DNA from: Kibdelosporangium aridum | Lineage (GTDB): Bacteria > Actinomycetota > Actinomycetes > Mycobacteriales > Pseudonocardiaceae | Assembly: GCF_900176515.1 (NCBI RefSeq) | Contig: NZ_FWXV01000004.1 | Coordinates: forward strand, 248,001-312,000 | DNA length: 64,000 nucleotides | Direction: 5' to 3' | Part shown: positions 17,801-24,717 of the stretch, piece by piece | How the letters are laid out: every line of letters begins with the position of its first letter | Position numbering within the stretch: the first letter of the stretch is position 1 | Program-made: the position numbers and the translations under genes | Notes under the pieces: generated by a model | Seen by the model: only the letters and a program-made list of their open reading frames with translations | What the model was told of the DNA's origin: nothing | Databases searched by the model: none

Positions 17801-17891
17801 CGCAGTCTTCCGCCGGTACATGTTGAAGCCAGTGGGGGAGCCTTATGACTCCACCGTCGCCTACATCGAAGCCCACTATCTCGTTGACTGA
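14817..17891 (+). CDS. hsdR: Type I restriction endonuclease subunit HsdR
   Basis: The 1024-residue protein has an N-terminal nuclease domain with PD-(D/E)XK residues (RFDLVYWVNGLPLVVFEVKS, near 140-160). The superfamily-2 translocase follows: Walker A HHQGSGKTLLM near 285, DEAH box LVDEAHRTQ near 385, MTGTPI near 410, and helicase motif VI in TITRPNRTW near 655. A long helical C-terminus interacts with the methyltransferase core. Its ATG overlaps the hsdS stop by eight bases, so hsdMSR is one translationally coupled operon. All motifs are intact, so the system looks active. It cleaves unmodified DNA after ATP-driven translocation. Confidence 0.96.
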   Translation: MAKGIREREFQNLIIQWSLPMSWGYTAGRSLPRETTQTVVASQLRDAIVRLNPGVIGGFDVDAVVEEIVAAVNAVEGGLVRANEQVLHLLRGRKEFRDADGVWHALKVIDLEHPTANTLVVSDEVAITVPGNTSRRFDLVYWVNGLPLVVFEVKSPTAKSGWTDAVREINDVYATEYPWFFTPNVFAVASDGLKLRFGAAGAPTNLWQPFRSTTDDENLSGQADVQRSVELLMNPATILDMLANFALFDTSGGGADKKYLPRYPQMEAAHLIHERVLEGGKKGLIWHHQGSGKTLLMVFAASLLLADTRTESPTIILLSDRTQLVRQTSGVFTSAMGDAYFHEPTTSQKLRSLLADGVRGVISTTVHKFADAGKNLSTRDNIIVLVDEAHRTQSDKAKSLAGQMRAALPHARFFGMTGTPIRNLATDTFALFGEESDPGRVLHRYSVSRSLLDEATVPVMLDPRPVAFEMNDQDLQAEFDQFADDFDLDDPDREALSRKFGRLTSVFANPDRIDTVCQDIVDHYLAGAYRNGLKAQVVAYSRELAVAYTDKINELLASFEASQVLAEVGKHDRITAEVNISVSDAKDEDPAMREFKLSEAEEEEQKRRFLTPDDPLCFLVVTAKLMTGFDAPNEGVLYLDKPLKAHTLFQTITRPNRTWVSPTGFVKTSGVIVDYIGLAEEVQRAVVDPTSDGTDKDGGFVTDLSELVAEFRTTFARIEDLLADVDGLDLTVHGYESVRAINVFLDANPGTAEVFTKDYRLLARLYPLINTDKRVAKYQDGFGLFGSVYTTLFKKSSDEERKERLGELGPMVLEIINAHVHSFSVAASQEEALVLDARGIAVLKELLALVRHKPNKGSSEDKATPSAAEILDRIKASLEEGVEPGSAKYTALAERIRQLRDRIVQNAQDALEFLSEALRVARAVVDAGKHPDEVVVLDDDHVGVLSRIIHDHAPAGLTITERNLAEEIDQVVTRTLAQSWDNADARNRGVRRATAAVFRRYMLKPVGEPYDSTVAYIEAHYLVD

Positions 17892-17894
17892 CGG

Positions 17895-18093
17895 ATCGCG
17901 GAGCACCGGCAACTCCCAGCTGCCGTCTGGGATGAAGTGACGGTCTCCTTTGACCTGGATGTCGATGACGGTCCCTGTGACTTCACCGTGCTCGGTGTAG
18001 CCACGTTGAGACGGCGTCCGTAGTCGCTGCGTGCGTCGACTTCGTCGATCACCATGCCGTGTGCTTCCGGCAGCGTCCGTACGGCGTTGATGT
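17895..18093 (-). pseudogene. Remnant of a DUF4365-type gene
   Basis: On the minus strand, one frame over about 18005-18093 reads AVRTLPEAHGMVIDEVDARS then DYGRR, and another over about 17895-18000 reads GEVTGTVIDIQVKGDRHFIP then DGSWELPVL. Joined, they follow the pattern I know from DUF4365 proteins: a ...VNEI...DYGxDL core, then VTGxxxxxQVKG, then W.(L/I)PV. DUF4365 is a restriction-endonuclease-like fold found in defence contexts. Here the gene lacks both ends and has a frameshift near 18005. It is cut off three bases after the hsdR stop, so the downstream edge of the restriction cassette lies at this junction. Confidence 0.5.
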
Positions 18094-18204
18094 CGCCCGC
18101 TCGCTGACGTGGCCCTACCGAACCCGCCTTGGCGGACGGCTCTGGTGTTCATCAGCACGTTGTAATCGTGCCAGCACGTGCGGTCGGAACCCGGGCCCAG
18201 CGTG

Positions 18205-18416
18205 CGTTTTCTCGGAAAAACATCGGTACCGCATGTCGGTAGAGGATCGAACTCAAGTCCGACGTCGATGCCGACTCTTCGCCGAGCTGTAGACGGTCGC
18301 TTCCGACAATTAACTCGATGAGCTTCTGGGGCTCTTGCTCGTTAAGCAGCTTGGCTGTGTCAGGTCGCTGACCTTGTCGAGCGGAGCAGCTGGAGAGCCG
18401 AGAAGCGCCTGGAGGA
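18205..18416 (-). pseudogene. Decayed second copy of the HTH protein encoded at 24718
   Basis: Minus-strand pieces read LQALLGSPAAP near 18380-18412 and, in another frame, KLLNEQEPQKLIELIV, then LSSILYRHAVPM near 18215-18352. They line up in order with the intact protein at 24718-25209 ([40 protein letters not shown]). The DNA also matches locally: AGCTGTAGACGGTCGC here against AGCTGGTAGACCGTCGC at the intact copy. Stops and frame changes show that it is dead. The plus-strand neighbour begins about 180 bases further on. Confidence 0.6.
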
Positions 18417-18597
18417 GGGGGAGGCAGCGTTTAGCTGATCTTGCCGCCTTCACAAGGTGATCGTCGCACGCCTGTGTCGGATCGATCGAGCCAGCACCCG
18501 TCATGCCTCTCCTTGCTGTCCTGAATCCAACTGTTCGATCCGCGTGACAGATTAGGGACAACCACGCGACTTTGTGTCGACTCTCGTGGTGCGGCTT

Positions 18598-18621
18598 CGA
18601 TTAATCTGGTTGGATTAATCG
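18598..18621. promoter_or_regulatory. Perfect AT-rich inverted repeat upstream of the DUF397 gene
   Basis: CGATTAATC at 18598-18606 and GATTAATCG at 18613-18621 are exact inverted copies separated by six bases. It ends 30 bases before the GTG of the DUF397 gene, where an operator would lie over the promoter. The adjacent HTH-DUF5753 protein is the obvious candidate to bind it, though this is inferred. The same nine-mer CGATTAATC occurs as a single half-site at 22278-22286, upstream of the small gene at 22322. Confidence 0.5.
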
Positions 18622-18651
18622 TCGGCAATGACACGGGTCTGGGGAGGCGAC

Positions 18652-18918
18652 GTGATCAAATTTTGCCAAGGTAAGCCTGATGGGCCACATGACGGTTGGA
18701 TTCGATCTACTCGTAGCCGCCCGGGCAATAACTGTGTCGAGGTCAAGCTCGGCCAGTGCCGAGTCATGGTGCGAGACTCGAAGAACCTTGCCGGCCCCGT
18801 GTTGCATCTTAATTGGCACTCGTGGCGCGCCTTTCTGACGTGTGCTGCTGGCGACAGCGATCACAACAGGGAGGTCAAGGTCACCTGTTGGGGCAGAGGC
18901 CGACACTCGGTTACGTGA
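18652..18918 (+). CDS. DUF397-domain protein
   Basis: The GTG at 18652 has GGGGAGG four bases upstream, better than the ATG at 18628. The 88-residue product carries the DUF397 pattern: WIRSTRSRPGNNCVEVKLGQ, then RVMVRDSKNLAGPVLHLNWH and WRAFLTCAAG. DUF397 proteins are small, usually follow or precede an XRE-type DUF5753 regulator in actinomycetes, and have been treated as toxin-like or signalling partners of it; the biochemical role is not established. Here the regulator lies 77 bases downstream on the same strand. The family's typical RxSS start is altered to RSTR, and the protein has a longer C-terminal tail with Cys and Arg. Confidence 0.8.
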   Translation: MIKFCQGKPDGPHDGWIRSTRSRPGNNCVEVKLGQCRVMVRDSKNLAGPVLHLNWHSWRAFLTCAAGDSDHNREVKVTCWGRGRHSVT

Positions 18919-18995
18919 GGGGTGACTACGGATTCGATCGCTGATCGCCTACTCTCGCAGGACTGCGGTTCCTAGTGGGTGATGAGGGAGATCAA

Positions 18996-19859
18996 GTGGC
19001 AGACGAGGCCACTGTGCGTCAGTCCGAGTTTCTGGCCAAGCTCGTGGCTGTGCGTAAGCGGGCGGGTTTGACGCAGCAACAGCTGGCGGAGGCGCTCGGG
19101 TGCACGCAGGGAAAGATTAACAAGATCGAGACCGGCAAGATCAAGATTAAACGGCAGGATCTAGAGGCTCTGCTCGAAGTCTGTAACGTGCCCCCCGAGG
19201 CTGCAGCAGAGATCAAGGCGATGGCCATCTACTCGGGGCCGACGGCGTCATCAGGTTGGGCCTACAGTGCCGCCTACACAAGGTTGATGGCCCTTGAAGG
19301 TCAGGCGATCGAGATCCTCGCGCTCGCCAGTGAACGCCTGCCCCGGATACTTCAGGCTGACGCGTACGTGCTGAAGCAGTTCGAATGCGCGGGCATGCTT
19401 CACGACCCCAGTTCTCTGTTGCTGGAGAAAGCAGCTCGCACGGAGATGTTTCGGAAGCAGCCGCCGCTGCGGTATCGGTGTTTGTTGAGCGAGTCGTCGC
19501 TGCGACGGTTGCCTGGAGGGCTAGAGCCGGCCTTGGTGATTGACCAGGCGACTCATTTGCTGGGGCTGATGGCATCCCATGAGCATGTGTCTATCCAGAT
19601 TCTGATCTACGCCGCAGCGATTCCCTGGCTTGACCCTGACTTCACGATCCTGAAGTTCGACGGAAGTCAACGAGACCTCGTGTACGCCGAGTTTGCTACT
19701 GAAGGCCGCCTCCACCGCCCAGCCAAGCTGGTTGCTGACCGTGAGGAATACTGGCACCAGCTGCAGAAAGCTGCGCTCAGTCGCGATGACACCAGGGCCT
19801 GGCTTGAAGATCTCATCAAGCAAGCAGAGGCTGGCTGGCAGCCGCTTCCTGTCACATAA
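18996..19859 (+). CDS. XRE-type HTH regulator with DUF5753 C-terminal domain
   Basis: The GTG at 18996 follows AGGGAGA with good spacing; the frame is open back to 18975. The 287-residue product has an XRE helix-turn-helix at about residues 10-70 (LVAVRKRAGLTQQQLAEALG, QGKINKIETGKIKIKRQDLE). The DUF5753 domain follows, with Y..LEGQAIEILALASERLPR, LQADAYVLKQF and HVSIQILIYAAAIPWLDPDF. Proteins of this kind pair with DUF397 proteins in most actinomycetes and are thought to act like antitoxins or transcription regulators. The palindrome at 18598-18621 is its likely operator. A DUF574 methyltransferase gene follows 90 bases later. Confidence 0.87.
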   Translation: MADEATVRQSEFLAKLVAVRKRAGLTQQQLAEALGCTQGKINKIETGKIKIKRQDLEALLEVCNVPPEAAAEIKAMAIYSGPTASSGWAYSAAYTRLMALEGQAIEILALASERLPRILQADAYVLKQFECAGMLHDPSSLLLEKAARTEMFRKQPPLRYRCLLSESSLRRLPGGLEPALVIDQATHLLGLMASHEHVSIQILIYAAAIPWLDPDFTILKFDGSQRDLVYAEFATEGRLHRPAKLVADREEYWHQLQKAALSRDDTRAWLEDLIKQAEAGWQPLPVT

Positions 19860-19948
19860 ACGATAAGTTTACGCCACCGCGTGTACAGGAGGAGGCTTGT
19901 ACCCGCTAGCATTGGGCTTGCTCAACGATGACACGAAAGGCCCAACTG

Positions 19949-20827
19949 ATGGCTGGAAACGGTAGATATCCAACGCCTCGGCGGCATATCGATCTCGACC
20001 GACCAAATATCTTCCGGGTCTACGACTACTACCTTGGTGGGACAACCAACTGGGCGATTGATCGATTCTTTGGTGATCAAGTCCTTCGGAAATCCCCCCT
20101 AATGAGTGACATTGCCCGCACCAACCAGGTGTTCTTGAATCGGGTGATTCGCTACCTGGTGGAATCGGGTGTTCAGCAGTTCGTTGATGTTGGGTCAGGC
20201 GTCCTGACAAGGGACAACACGCACCAGGTGGCCGATGCGCTTGCCTTCGATGCAGGCCGAGAACCCGATGTTCGAGTGGTCTACACCGCACCCGATCCGA
20301 TCACAGTTGCGCACGCAGAGGTGTTGCTGGACAGGGACGGCGATCCGAGGCGCCACGCTGTTGTAGAGGCTGATCTCCTAGAGCCTGCGCAACTGTGGGC
20401 ACAGGTCGAGGACGTGGAGATTCTCGACCTGAATCAGCCGGTGGCCCTGCTACTGATCACGGCGCTTCAGGTGCAGCAGCGACGGGATTTAGACGGGTTG
20501 GATCTTATGGATTCAGTCGTCCAACTCCGGGAACGACTGCCAGCGGGTTCCTACATAGCTCTGTCACACCTCACTGAGGACGCAGCGCCAGCTGACATCT
20601 GTGAACGGCTAGCTGAAGTGAAGCGTATGTACAGCACCTGGACTGACAGCAGCTTGGTCTGGCGGTCGCACGAGGACATTGCTCGGGTGCTGGCTGGCCT
20701 GGAGCTCGTTAAACCGGGCTGGACGTCCAACTGGCACGTTGACGAGTCCTTTTCGACTCGTTCGGATGTAGCGCCTGCCTTGCCGAGTCCCACTGTGGTT
20801 TGGGCTGGACTCGGCCACAAGCCTTGA
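19949..20827 (+). CDS. SAM-dependent methyltransferase of the DUF574 family
   Basis: I use the ATG at 19949, which follows GAAAGG with eight bases of spacing; an in-frame ATG at 19928 lacks one. The 292-residue product has the typical opening DLDRPNIFRVYDYYLGGTTN, a nucleotide-binding glycine loop in FVDVGSGVLTRDNTHQVAD near 82-100, and DVRVVYTAPDPITVAHAEVL near 112-132. This is the DUF574 layout, common in actinomycetes near XRE/DUF397 genes. The family normally has LPT after the glycine loop and VDNDP for the ribose-binding acid, whereas here the sequence reads VLT and TAPDP, so SAM binding may be altered. Substrate unknown. Confidence 0.8.
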   Translation: MAGNGRYPTPRRHIDLDRPNIFRVYDYYLGGTTNWAIDRFFGDQVLRKSPLMSDIARTNQVFLNRVIRYLVESGVQQFVDVGSGVLTRDNTHQVADALAFDAGREPDVRVVYTAPDPITVAHAEVLLDRDGDPRRHAVVEADLLEPAQLWAQVEDVEILDLNQPVALLLITALQVQQRRDLDGLDLMDSVVQLRERLPAGSYIALSHLTEDAAPADICERLAEVKRMYSTWTDSSLVWRSHEDIARVLAGLELVKPGWTSNWHVDESFSTRSDVAPALPSPTVVWAGLGHKP

Positions 20828-21424
20828 CATCAGCTTCAGCCGGGCTCGTTCGAGTTCTCCCGACACCCTGTCGCTATTGACAGGTTAGTGCTGAGTTCCG
20901 ACCTCGCGTTCTTCGCGCTCGCCCATTACGTCCGACGACGGCACCTACACGATGTGGAAATACGCTACGTTGTTCACTTGGACTGTCTACAGTATAATAC
21001 TCCATATGGCCTAACCGACGAATGTACTCGTTAGTATGATGCGCATCTGCAGGGAAACATCTAGCGTTCCTTGAGCGATGGTTCACGGGACTGCGCGACA
21101 GTGTCGGCGCGGAGGGTAGGTCCTAAAGGTCAGCGGCAGAGGAGGTAGCCGGGATGACATCGTTGTCAAGCGCGTCTATCGGCTTCCTCGATCTTGCTCA
21201 ACGTGGATCTGCTCGCTGGTTGCCGGCAGTGACCGGCGAAGGAAAGTCTGGCCATTCGCAGATCGCCGGCAGCACTGCGTCTGCGTCCACTGCATTAATG
21301 GCATCGGGTACGGCACTTCGCCCCGCCGACCGAGGTTGCGTTGACACCGCCGCTGCGGAAACTGTGAGAGCGCGATCTTCGGCCGCTGGACCACGGGCCC
21401 TGGCCACATTACGGCCAGTAACAC
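20828..21424. other. Region without a convincing gene
   Basis: A plus frame at 21154-21519 has a good ribosome site (GAGGAGG) but an alanine/serine-rich, shadow-like product, so I do not call it. An AT-rich patch at 20960-21050 carries a promoter-like sequence that is listed separately. Nothing else stands out. Confidence 0.35.
20970..20998 (+). promoter_or_regulatory. Possible sigma70-type promoter
   Basis: TTGTTC at 20970-20975 and a perfect TATAAT at 20993-20998 are separated by 17 bases, in an AT-rich island rare for this genome. It points rightward toward a region with no confident gene, so it might drive a small RNA or the doubtful frame at 21154. Only the -10 element is a strong match. 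Confidence 0.35.
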
Positions 21425-21467
21425 AGCTGCAGGTGGGGCATAATTGGTGTATGCCCCACCTGCAGCT
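21425..21467. terminator. 18-bp perfect inverted repeat, likely bidirectional terminator
   Basis: AGCTGCAGGTGGGGCATA at 21425-21442 and its exact reverse complement at 21450-21467 are separated by the seven bases ATTGGTG. It starts three bases past the stop of the minus-strand 2-TM gene, the place for an intrinsic terminator. A perfect 18-bp stem is longer than needed and could also be a recombination or protein-binding site. Confidence 0.6.
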
Positions 21468-21470
21468 TAT

Positions 21471-21839
21471 TCATTTAGAGCCGTGTGCGCCTCCACGGCC
21501 AAACGTCCGGACGACGTAGACCGTAACGACCAGCTGGATCAGCACTAGCGTGAAGCACATCCACGCCGGGAAGCCTTCCGGCAAGGCGTTCAGCGTGAGT
21601 GCGGGGCCAGCCGCGGCCAATATTGTCCCGACCGCCCAACGAAGAACCTCGAGCAACCCTCCCGTGTGTCGACCCGGTATGTCGACCTCCACCTTTAGGT
21701 CTTCCCGCTCGAATCTGACCACAGCGCGTTCGGTGGCTTCACCGTCGTCACGCACCGTGGGTTCGACCTGGTGCGGTTGCTCGTTATCACCTTCCTTTCG
21801 GTTGTCGGGCTCTTGACTTGGTGACTGAAGGTTGGGCAT
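21471..21839 (-). CDS. Small protein with two C-terminal TM segments
   Basis: The ATG at 21839 follows GGGAGGG with a good gap; an upstream in-frame start at 21851 lacks one. The 122-residue product has a polar, probably disordered N-terminus (QSPSQEPDNRKEGDNEQPHQ), a short basic/acidic amphipathic part (ERAVVRFEREDLKVEVDIPG), and two hydrophobic helices at about 73-91 (AVGTILAAAGPALTLNAL) and 97-114 (WMCFTLVLIQLVVTVYVV). It ends in a basic tail. No family is recognised. The strong hairpins after the stop and in the 5' leader mark it as an independent transcription unit. Confidence 0.65.
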   Translation of the reverse strand: MPNLQSPSQEPDNRKEGDNEQPHQVEPTVRDDGEATERAVVRFEREDLKVEVDIPGRHTGGLLEVLRWAVGTILAAAGPALTLNALPEGFPAWMCFTLVLIQLVVTVYVVRTFGRGGAHGSK

Positions 21840-21863
21840 GTGCCCTCCCAACGTCCCGAACAG

Positions 21864-21886
21864 GCTCTACGTCTGTTTCGTAGAGC
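21864..21886 (-). promoter_or_regulatory. Inverted repeat in the leader of the 2-TM gene
   Basis: GCTCTACG at 21864-21871 and CGTAGAGC at 21879-21886 form an exact 8-bp inverted repeat with a 7-base spacer, 25 bases upstream of the ATG at 21839. It may be an operator or a leader hairpin; its distance would leave the ribosome site free. Confidence 0.35.
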
Positions 21887-22321
21887 AGTCACTCTGCTCG
21901 AGACCAAACTCGTGATCGCCAGCGTGGAGACGCATGCTCTTGCCCTCTCCGCTCGCGATGACGACAGCTGATGTGTGCGGCGCCTGAGAGGCGCTCGATC
22001 CTTGTCAGCTGCTCCAGCGGCAGATGGCGCGATGCTGCGCTGTGCGCGGTAGCCAAGCTGTGGATCGGCCAAAGCTGGTACATCGATCGGTTTGCATCAC
22101 TTGTCAGACTCCCTTCTGGGCTCGCCCCGGGATGGGGCAAGGTGGCGGTAGCGTACCTGCTGACGGCAGAACAGCAACATGGGGCACACCTCGACACGCC
22201 GAAGGAGCGGCGGATGTCACACACGCCGACTGCAGAAAAACCACATTTCCTGATGCGAGGCGCCGTCGGGTGCCCTACGATTAATCCGAAGGATGTGGAC
22301 TATCGATGATGTGGAGGACGT
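21887..22321. other. Intergenic region without a supported gene
   Basis: Open frames here (for example 21971-22309 plus) lack ribosome sites and have uneven composition. It should contain the promoter of the small gene at 22322, including the CGATTAATC half-site at 22278-22286. Confidence 0.3.
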
Positions 22322-22570
22322 GTGCCCTCACGAAACCGGCAGGCAGGTGTGGAGCGGGGACCGGCAGTAGTAGATCGGGTCAATGTTGTACTGATCGAAC
22401 AGGCCGCCCTTGCGCTCGCCAAACTTCTAGAACGAACCAAGTTCAAGAAGGTTGACATCGTCAACCGCGCCTTGACGATCTACGAGTACATCGACGCCGA
22501 GATGCGGGAAGGCAACGAGTTGGTGATCAGGGACCCGAAGGGGTCGGAACAGAGGCTGAAGATCTTCTGA
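22322..22570 (+). CDS. Small ribbon-helix-helix-like protein
   Basis: The GTG at 22322 is preceded by GGAGGAC. The 82-residue product has a short strand (RVNVVLIEQAALALAKLLER) followed by helices (KFKKVDIVNRALTIYEYIDA) and a short basic-acidic end (ELVIRDPKGSEQRLKIF). This order of strand, helix, K..IVNRAL helix is that of Arc/MetJ-type ribbon-helix-helix proteins, which bind DNA as dimers and often act as antitoxins or plasmid regulators. The assignment is from pattern only. It has no same-strand partner toxin: the next gene is minus-strand and broken. A terminator-like hairpin lies 54 bases after the stop. Confidence 0.65.
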   Translation: MPSRNRQAGVERGPAVVDRVNVVLIEQAALALAKLLERTKFKKVDIVNRALTIYEYIDAEMREGNELVIRDPKGSEQRLKIF

Positions 22571-22623
22571 CGTACGGAAGAAGGCTTGTCTAGATGGGCG
22601 GGAACCCCCAGGTAGAACGAGTA

Positions 22624-22666
22624 CACAGAGGGCGCGGGAGCTGCTGAACTTCCCTCGCCCTCTGTG
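22624..22666 (+). terminator. Stem-loop downstream of the ribbon-helix-helix-like gene
   Basis: CACAGAGGGCG at 22624-22634 pairs exactly with CGCCCTCTGTG at 22656-22666, with GGGA/TCCC pairing further in. It lies about 54 bases after the stop at 22570, as expected for a GC-rich actinomycete terminator without a U-tract. Confidence 0.55.
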
Positions 22667-22862
22667 ACATGTAGCCCCCATCGACCATCGCCTGGTACCT
22701 CCGCGGTTCCGTCGCCGGAGATCGCGTTCGTATCTTGTTCGCTGCGGTGCCCCTTGTAGGTCGTGCTGACGTTTTCGACCTGCTCCCAGCTGTGCGGCCC
22801 ACTTCGCCGCTTGTCCGCGTTGTACGAGGGCGGCACCAGTATGGGCAGCCACCCGGAAGCTC

Positions 22863-23367
22863 GGCGGCAACTCAATAGCAGTTCAACATGGATAACCTGC
22901 GAGCCGAGCGAAACAGTGTCGGCATTCGGGTCGTAGCTGAAGCGCCAGAAGTCGTGGGCTACGTCGCGTAGAAGCTGGCCGGCCTTCCGCTGCTCCTCCT
23001 GCGGACCACGTCCCTCTCCGTGTGATCACTCCTCGAAGTGCATGAGTCCGTCGCACATGTGCTTGATGCCCGGCAGTGCATCCTCGAACCGTTGCCGGGC
23101 TTGGAGAAGTCCAGCGCTCACGGACGGGTCGATGTCGAGTTCCCGCAATGCTGTCTGCTCGAGGTGTTCGGCGGCGAGCGGCTGCCGGAGCACGAAGACA
23201 AGGTGTCGGGCGTCAAGTTGCCTGGAGCTGAACGGGATTCGGCTGTCGTCGCCGTCGCGGATGCGGCCGATGGTCAGGACGACGTCCTGCGGGAGCCAGT
23301 ACGCCTCGGAGGCCGCGATCGCGTACGGGTTGTCGGCTAGTGACCAATCGGTTGGAGCTTGTGTCAC
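22863..23367 (-). pseudogene. Unknown conserved-looking protein with an in-frame TGA
   Basis: From an ATG at 23367 the frame gives 113 residues (TDWSLADNPYAIAASEAYWL, QLDARHLVFVLRQPLAAEHL, DALPGIKHMCDGLMHFEE) to a TGA at 23026-23028. In the same frame the sequence continues sensibly: SHGEGRGPQEEQRKAGQLLR and DVAHDFWRFSYDPNADTVSL. I recall actinomycete hypothetical proteins with HMRDGLMHF(E/D)(E/D)W at this place, so the stop is best explained as Trp TGG to TGA. The frame stays open to 22480 but loses sense near 22860, so the true 3' end is uncertain and a further frameshift is possible. Function unknown. Confidence 0.5.
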
Positions 23368-23403
23368 GCTGGCATTCTCGGTGTTGTCATCCGGACGCGC
23401 ACA

Positions 23404-24079
23404 TCACAAAGGGGTGGCTGTGGATTCTAATACGTTGACTATCGGTATAGCAGTAGGCAGCCTCCTGATCTCCTCGGTAAGCATGGGGGATATCCTGGAT
23501 GTCCTATCGTCGTGGAGGTCAATATGTCGAACCGATAATCGAGCTCGACGAGCCAACTTGCGGCTATACGCGACGTAAGCGTCAAATTCCATCAGATCTT
23601 TCGAATGAATGAGCGTCCGTCGGCTATCTGGGACACGTTCGTACTGGCGGTGTTAACTGTCGACTGCCTGAGCGTGATTACGACTCCAAGCGAGGTCCAT
23701 GATGCGACGATAAGCGGGATGACGACAGGAATGACGACGTCCTTCAGTAATTTCCAACCTGCTGACTCGGTCGCTTGCTGCATGGATGCGCTCCCTCACG
23801 TCGCTGTCACACGCCCTCACGACCATGGTGCGGCGCTTGAGCTGTAGCAGCAAGCAACCATCAACTGTCACCCGAATGGTTCCGACGAGGCTGCCGATGC
23901 CAGTGATTGCGTCGATCGCCACCAGCACTCGTGAAACATTGTCAGGATCAGCATGCATCCGCCTTTGGGTCCGCCAGCGACAAATGCCCACGCCGGTGCG
24001 CGTTTCACCTGGTCGGGCGGTCGTTGGCATCGGCCAGTGGATCTATCGGCGCGCCTGCCACCCGATCCTTTGCAGGGCG
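23404..24079. other. Region with only doubtful small frames
   Basis: Minus-strand frames at 23592-23783, and at 23404-23592 overlapping it by TGATG, could be two tiny coupled genes. A third minus frame at 23653-24030 contains VLVAIDAITGIGSLVGTIRV but overlaps the first. None has a recognised family or a clear ribosome site, and a decayed gene is equally likely. Confidence 0.3.
23592..23783 (-). CDS. Possible small single-TM protein
   Basis: The 63-residue frame starts MQQATESAGWKLLKDVVIPV and has one hydrophobic helix at about 14-37 (VVIPVVIPLIVASWTSLGVV), then a polar tail (TVNTASTNVSQIADGRSFIR). The shape is that of a short membrane peptide such as a type I toxin or phage small protein. 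There is no strong ribosome site, and a competing frame overlaps it, so I hold it only as possible. Confidence 0.3.
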   Translation of the reverse strand: MQQATESAGWKLLKDVVIPVVIPLIVASWTSLGVVITLRQSTVNTASTNVSQIADGRSFIRKI

Positions 24080-24484
24080 GTGATTGTGTCCGGCGTGAAT
24101 CTTGAACCGCGTGGCACGGCCCACCACTACGAAGTGCTCGGCCGACTGATGGTCGCCCTGTTCGACTCCGGTGCACCGGGCATTCTCGAGGGAGCACAAC
24201 ACTTCCGGTTCTGGGAGACGATGCAAGGTGGGTTCTGCCTGACCTGGGACCGCGGTTCCCATGCCGACGAGGTCGCCAACGAACTGCTCGAGGTGGCCGC
24301 TGACGACGACCGAACCCACGTCCTACGCCCTGGCGATGTCGTCTTCATCCACAACGGCGTCGTCGACCCGAGGCTCCACACCACTGTCGATATTCAGAAC
24401 GTGCGTATGCTGCTCCGCCCGCACGACACCATCGGCCGGGAAGCCGCGCTCGTCGAGGCATTCGCGGCGGTGAGCGCCACCTGA
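24080..24484 (+). CDS. Hypothetical soluble protein, start uncertain
   Basis: The plus frame is open from 23786, but only the part after about 24080 looks like protein: LEPRGTAHHYEVLGRLMVAL, GAQHFRFWETMQGGFCLTWD, VLRPGDVVFIHNGVVDPRLH and VQNVRMLLRPHD-like ends. GTG codons at 24080, 24086 and 24095 are candidate starts; none has a clear Shine-Dalgarno. The LRPGDVVFIHNGVVDPRLHT piece loosely recalls the C-terminal part of 2-oxoglutarate dioxygenases, but the iron-binding HxD is not evident, so I do not assign it. It might be the 3' part of a gene with a broken 5' end. Confidence 0.4.
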   Translation: MIVSGVNLEPRGTAHHYEVLGRLMVALFDSGAPGILEGAQHFRFWETMQGGFCLTWDRGSHADEVANELLEVAADDDRTHVLRPGDVVFIHNGVVDPRLHTTVDIQNVRMLLRPHDTIGREAALVEAFAAVSAT

Positions 24485-24717
24485 GCACCGCGCACAAAGT
24501 GGACCGCGTCGAGCGGGGTGTGTCGGCTGTCTGGGTGCTGGCCTGTTTACCGGTAGCGTCCATCCTCTACCGCACAGGCACGTACTCCTTCACATCGCTG
24601 GGTGATGCCGTGCTTTGGTCCGTTGCGGGTAACTTCGACCGGGCGCACGGGTCCCTGGGTGCTCTGCTAGCTGGAGGTGTACCTTCACCGATCTCTATTG
24701 GGGCGAATCGTTGTTCA

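Noticed and set aside
18598-18621. Inverted repeat as a transposon end
   Set aside because: The arms are only nine bases, there is no transposase nearby, and the position before a ribosome site suits an operator.
21154-21519. Plus-strand frame preceded by GAGGAGG
   Set aside because: The product is Ala/Ser/Thr-rich without structure, and its end runs through the 18-bp inverted repeat. The ribosome site alone is not enough.
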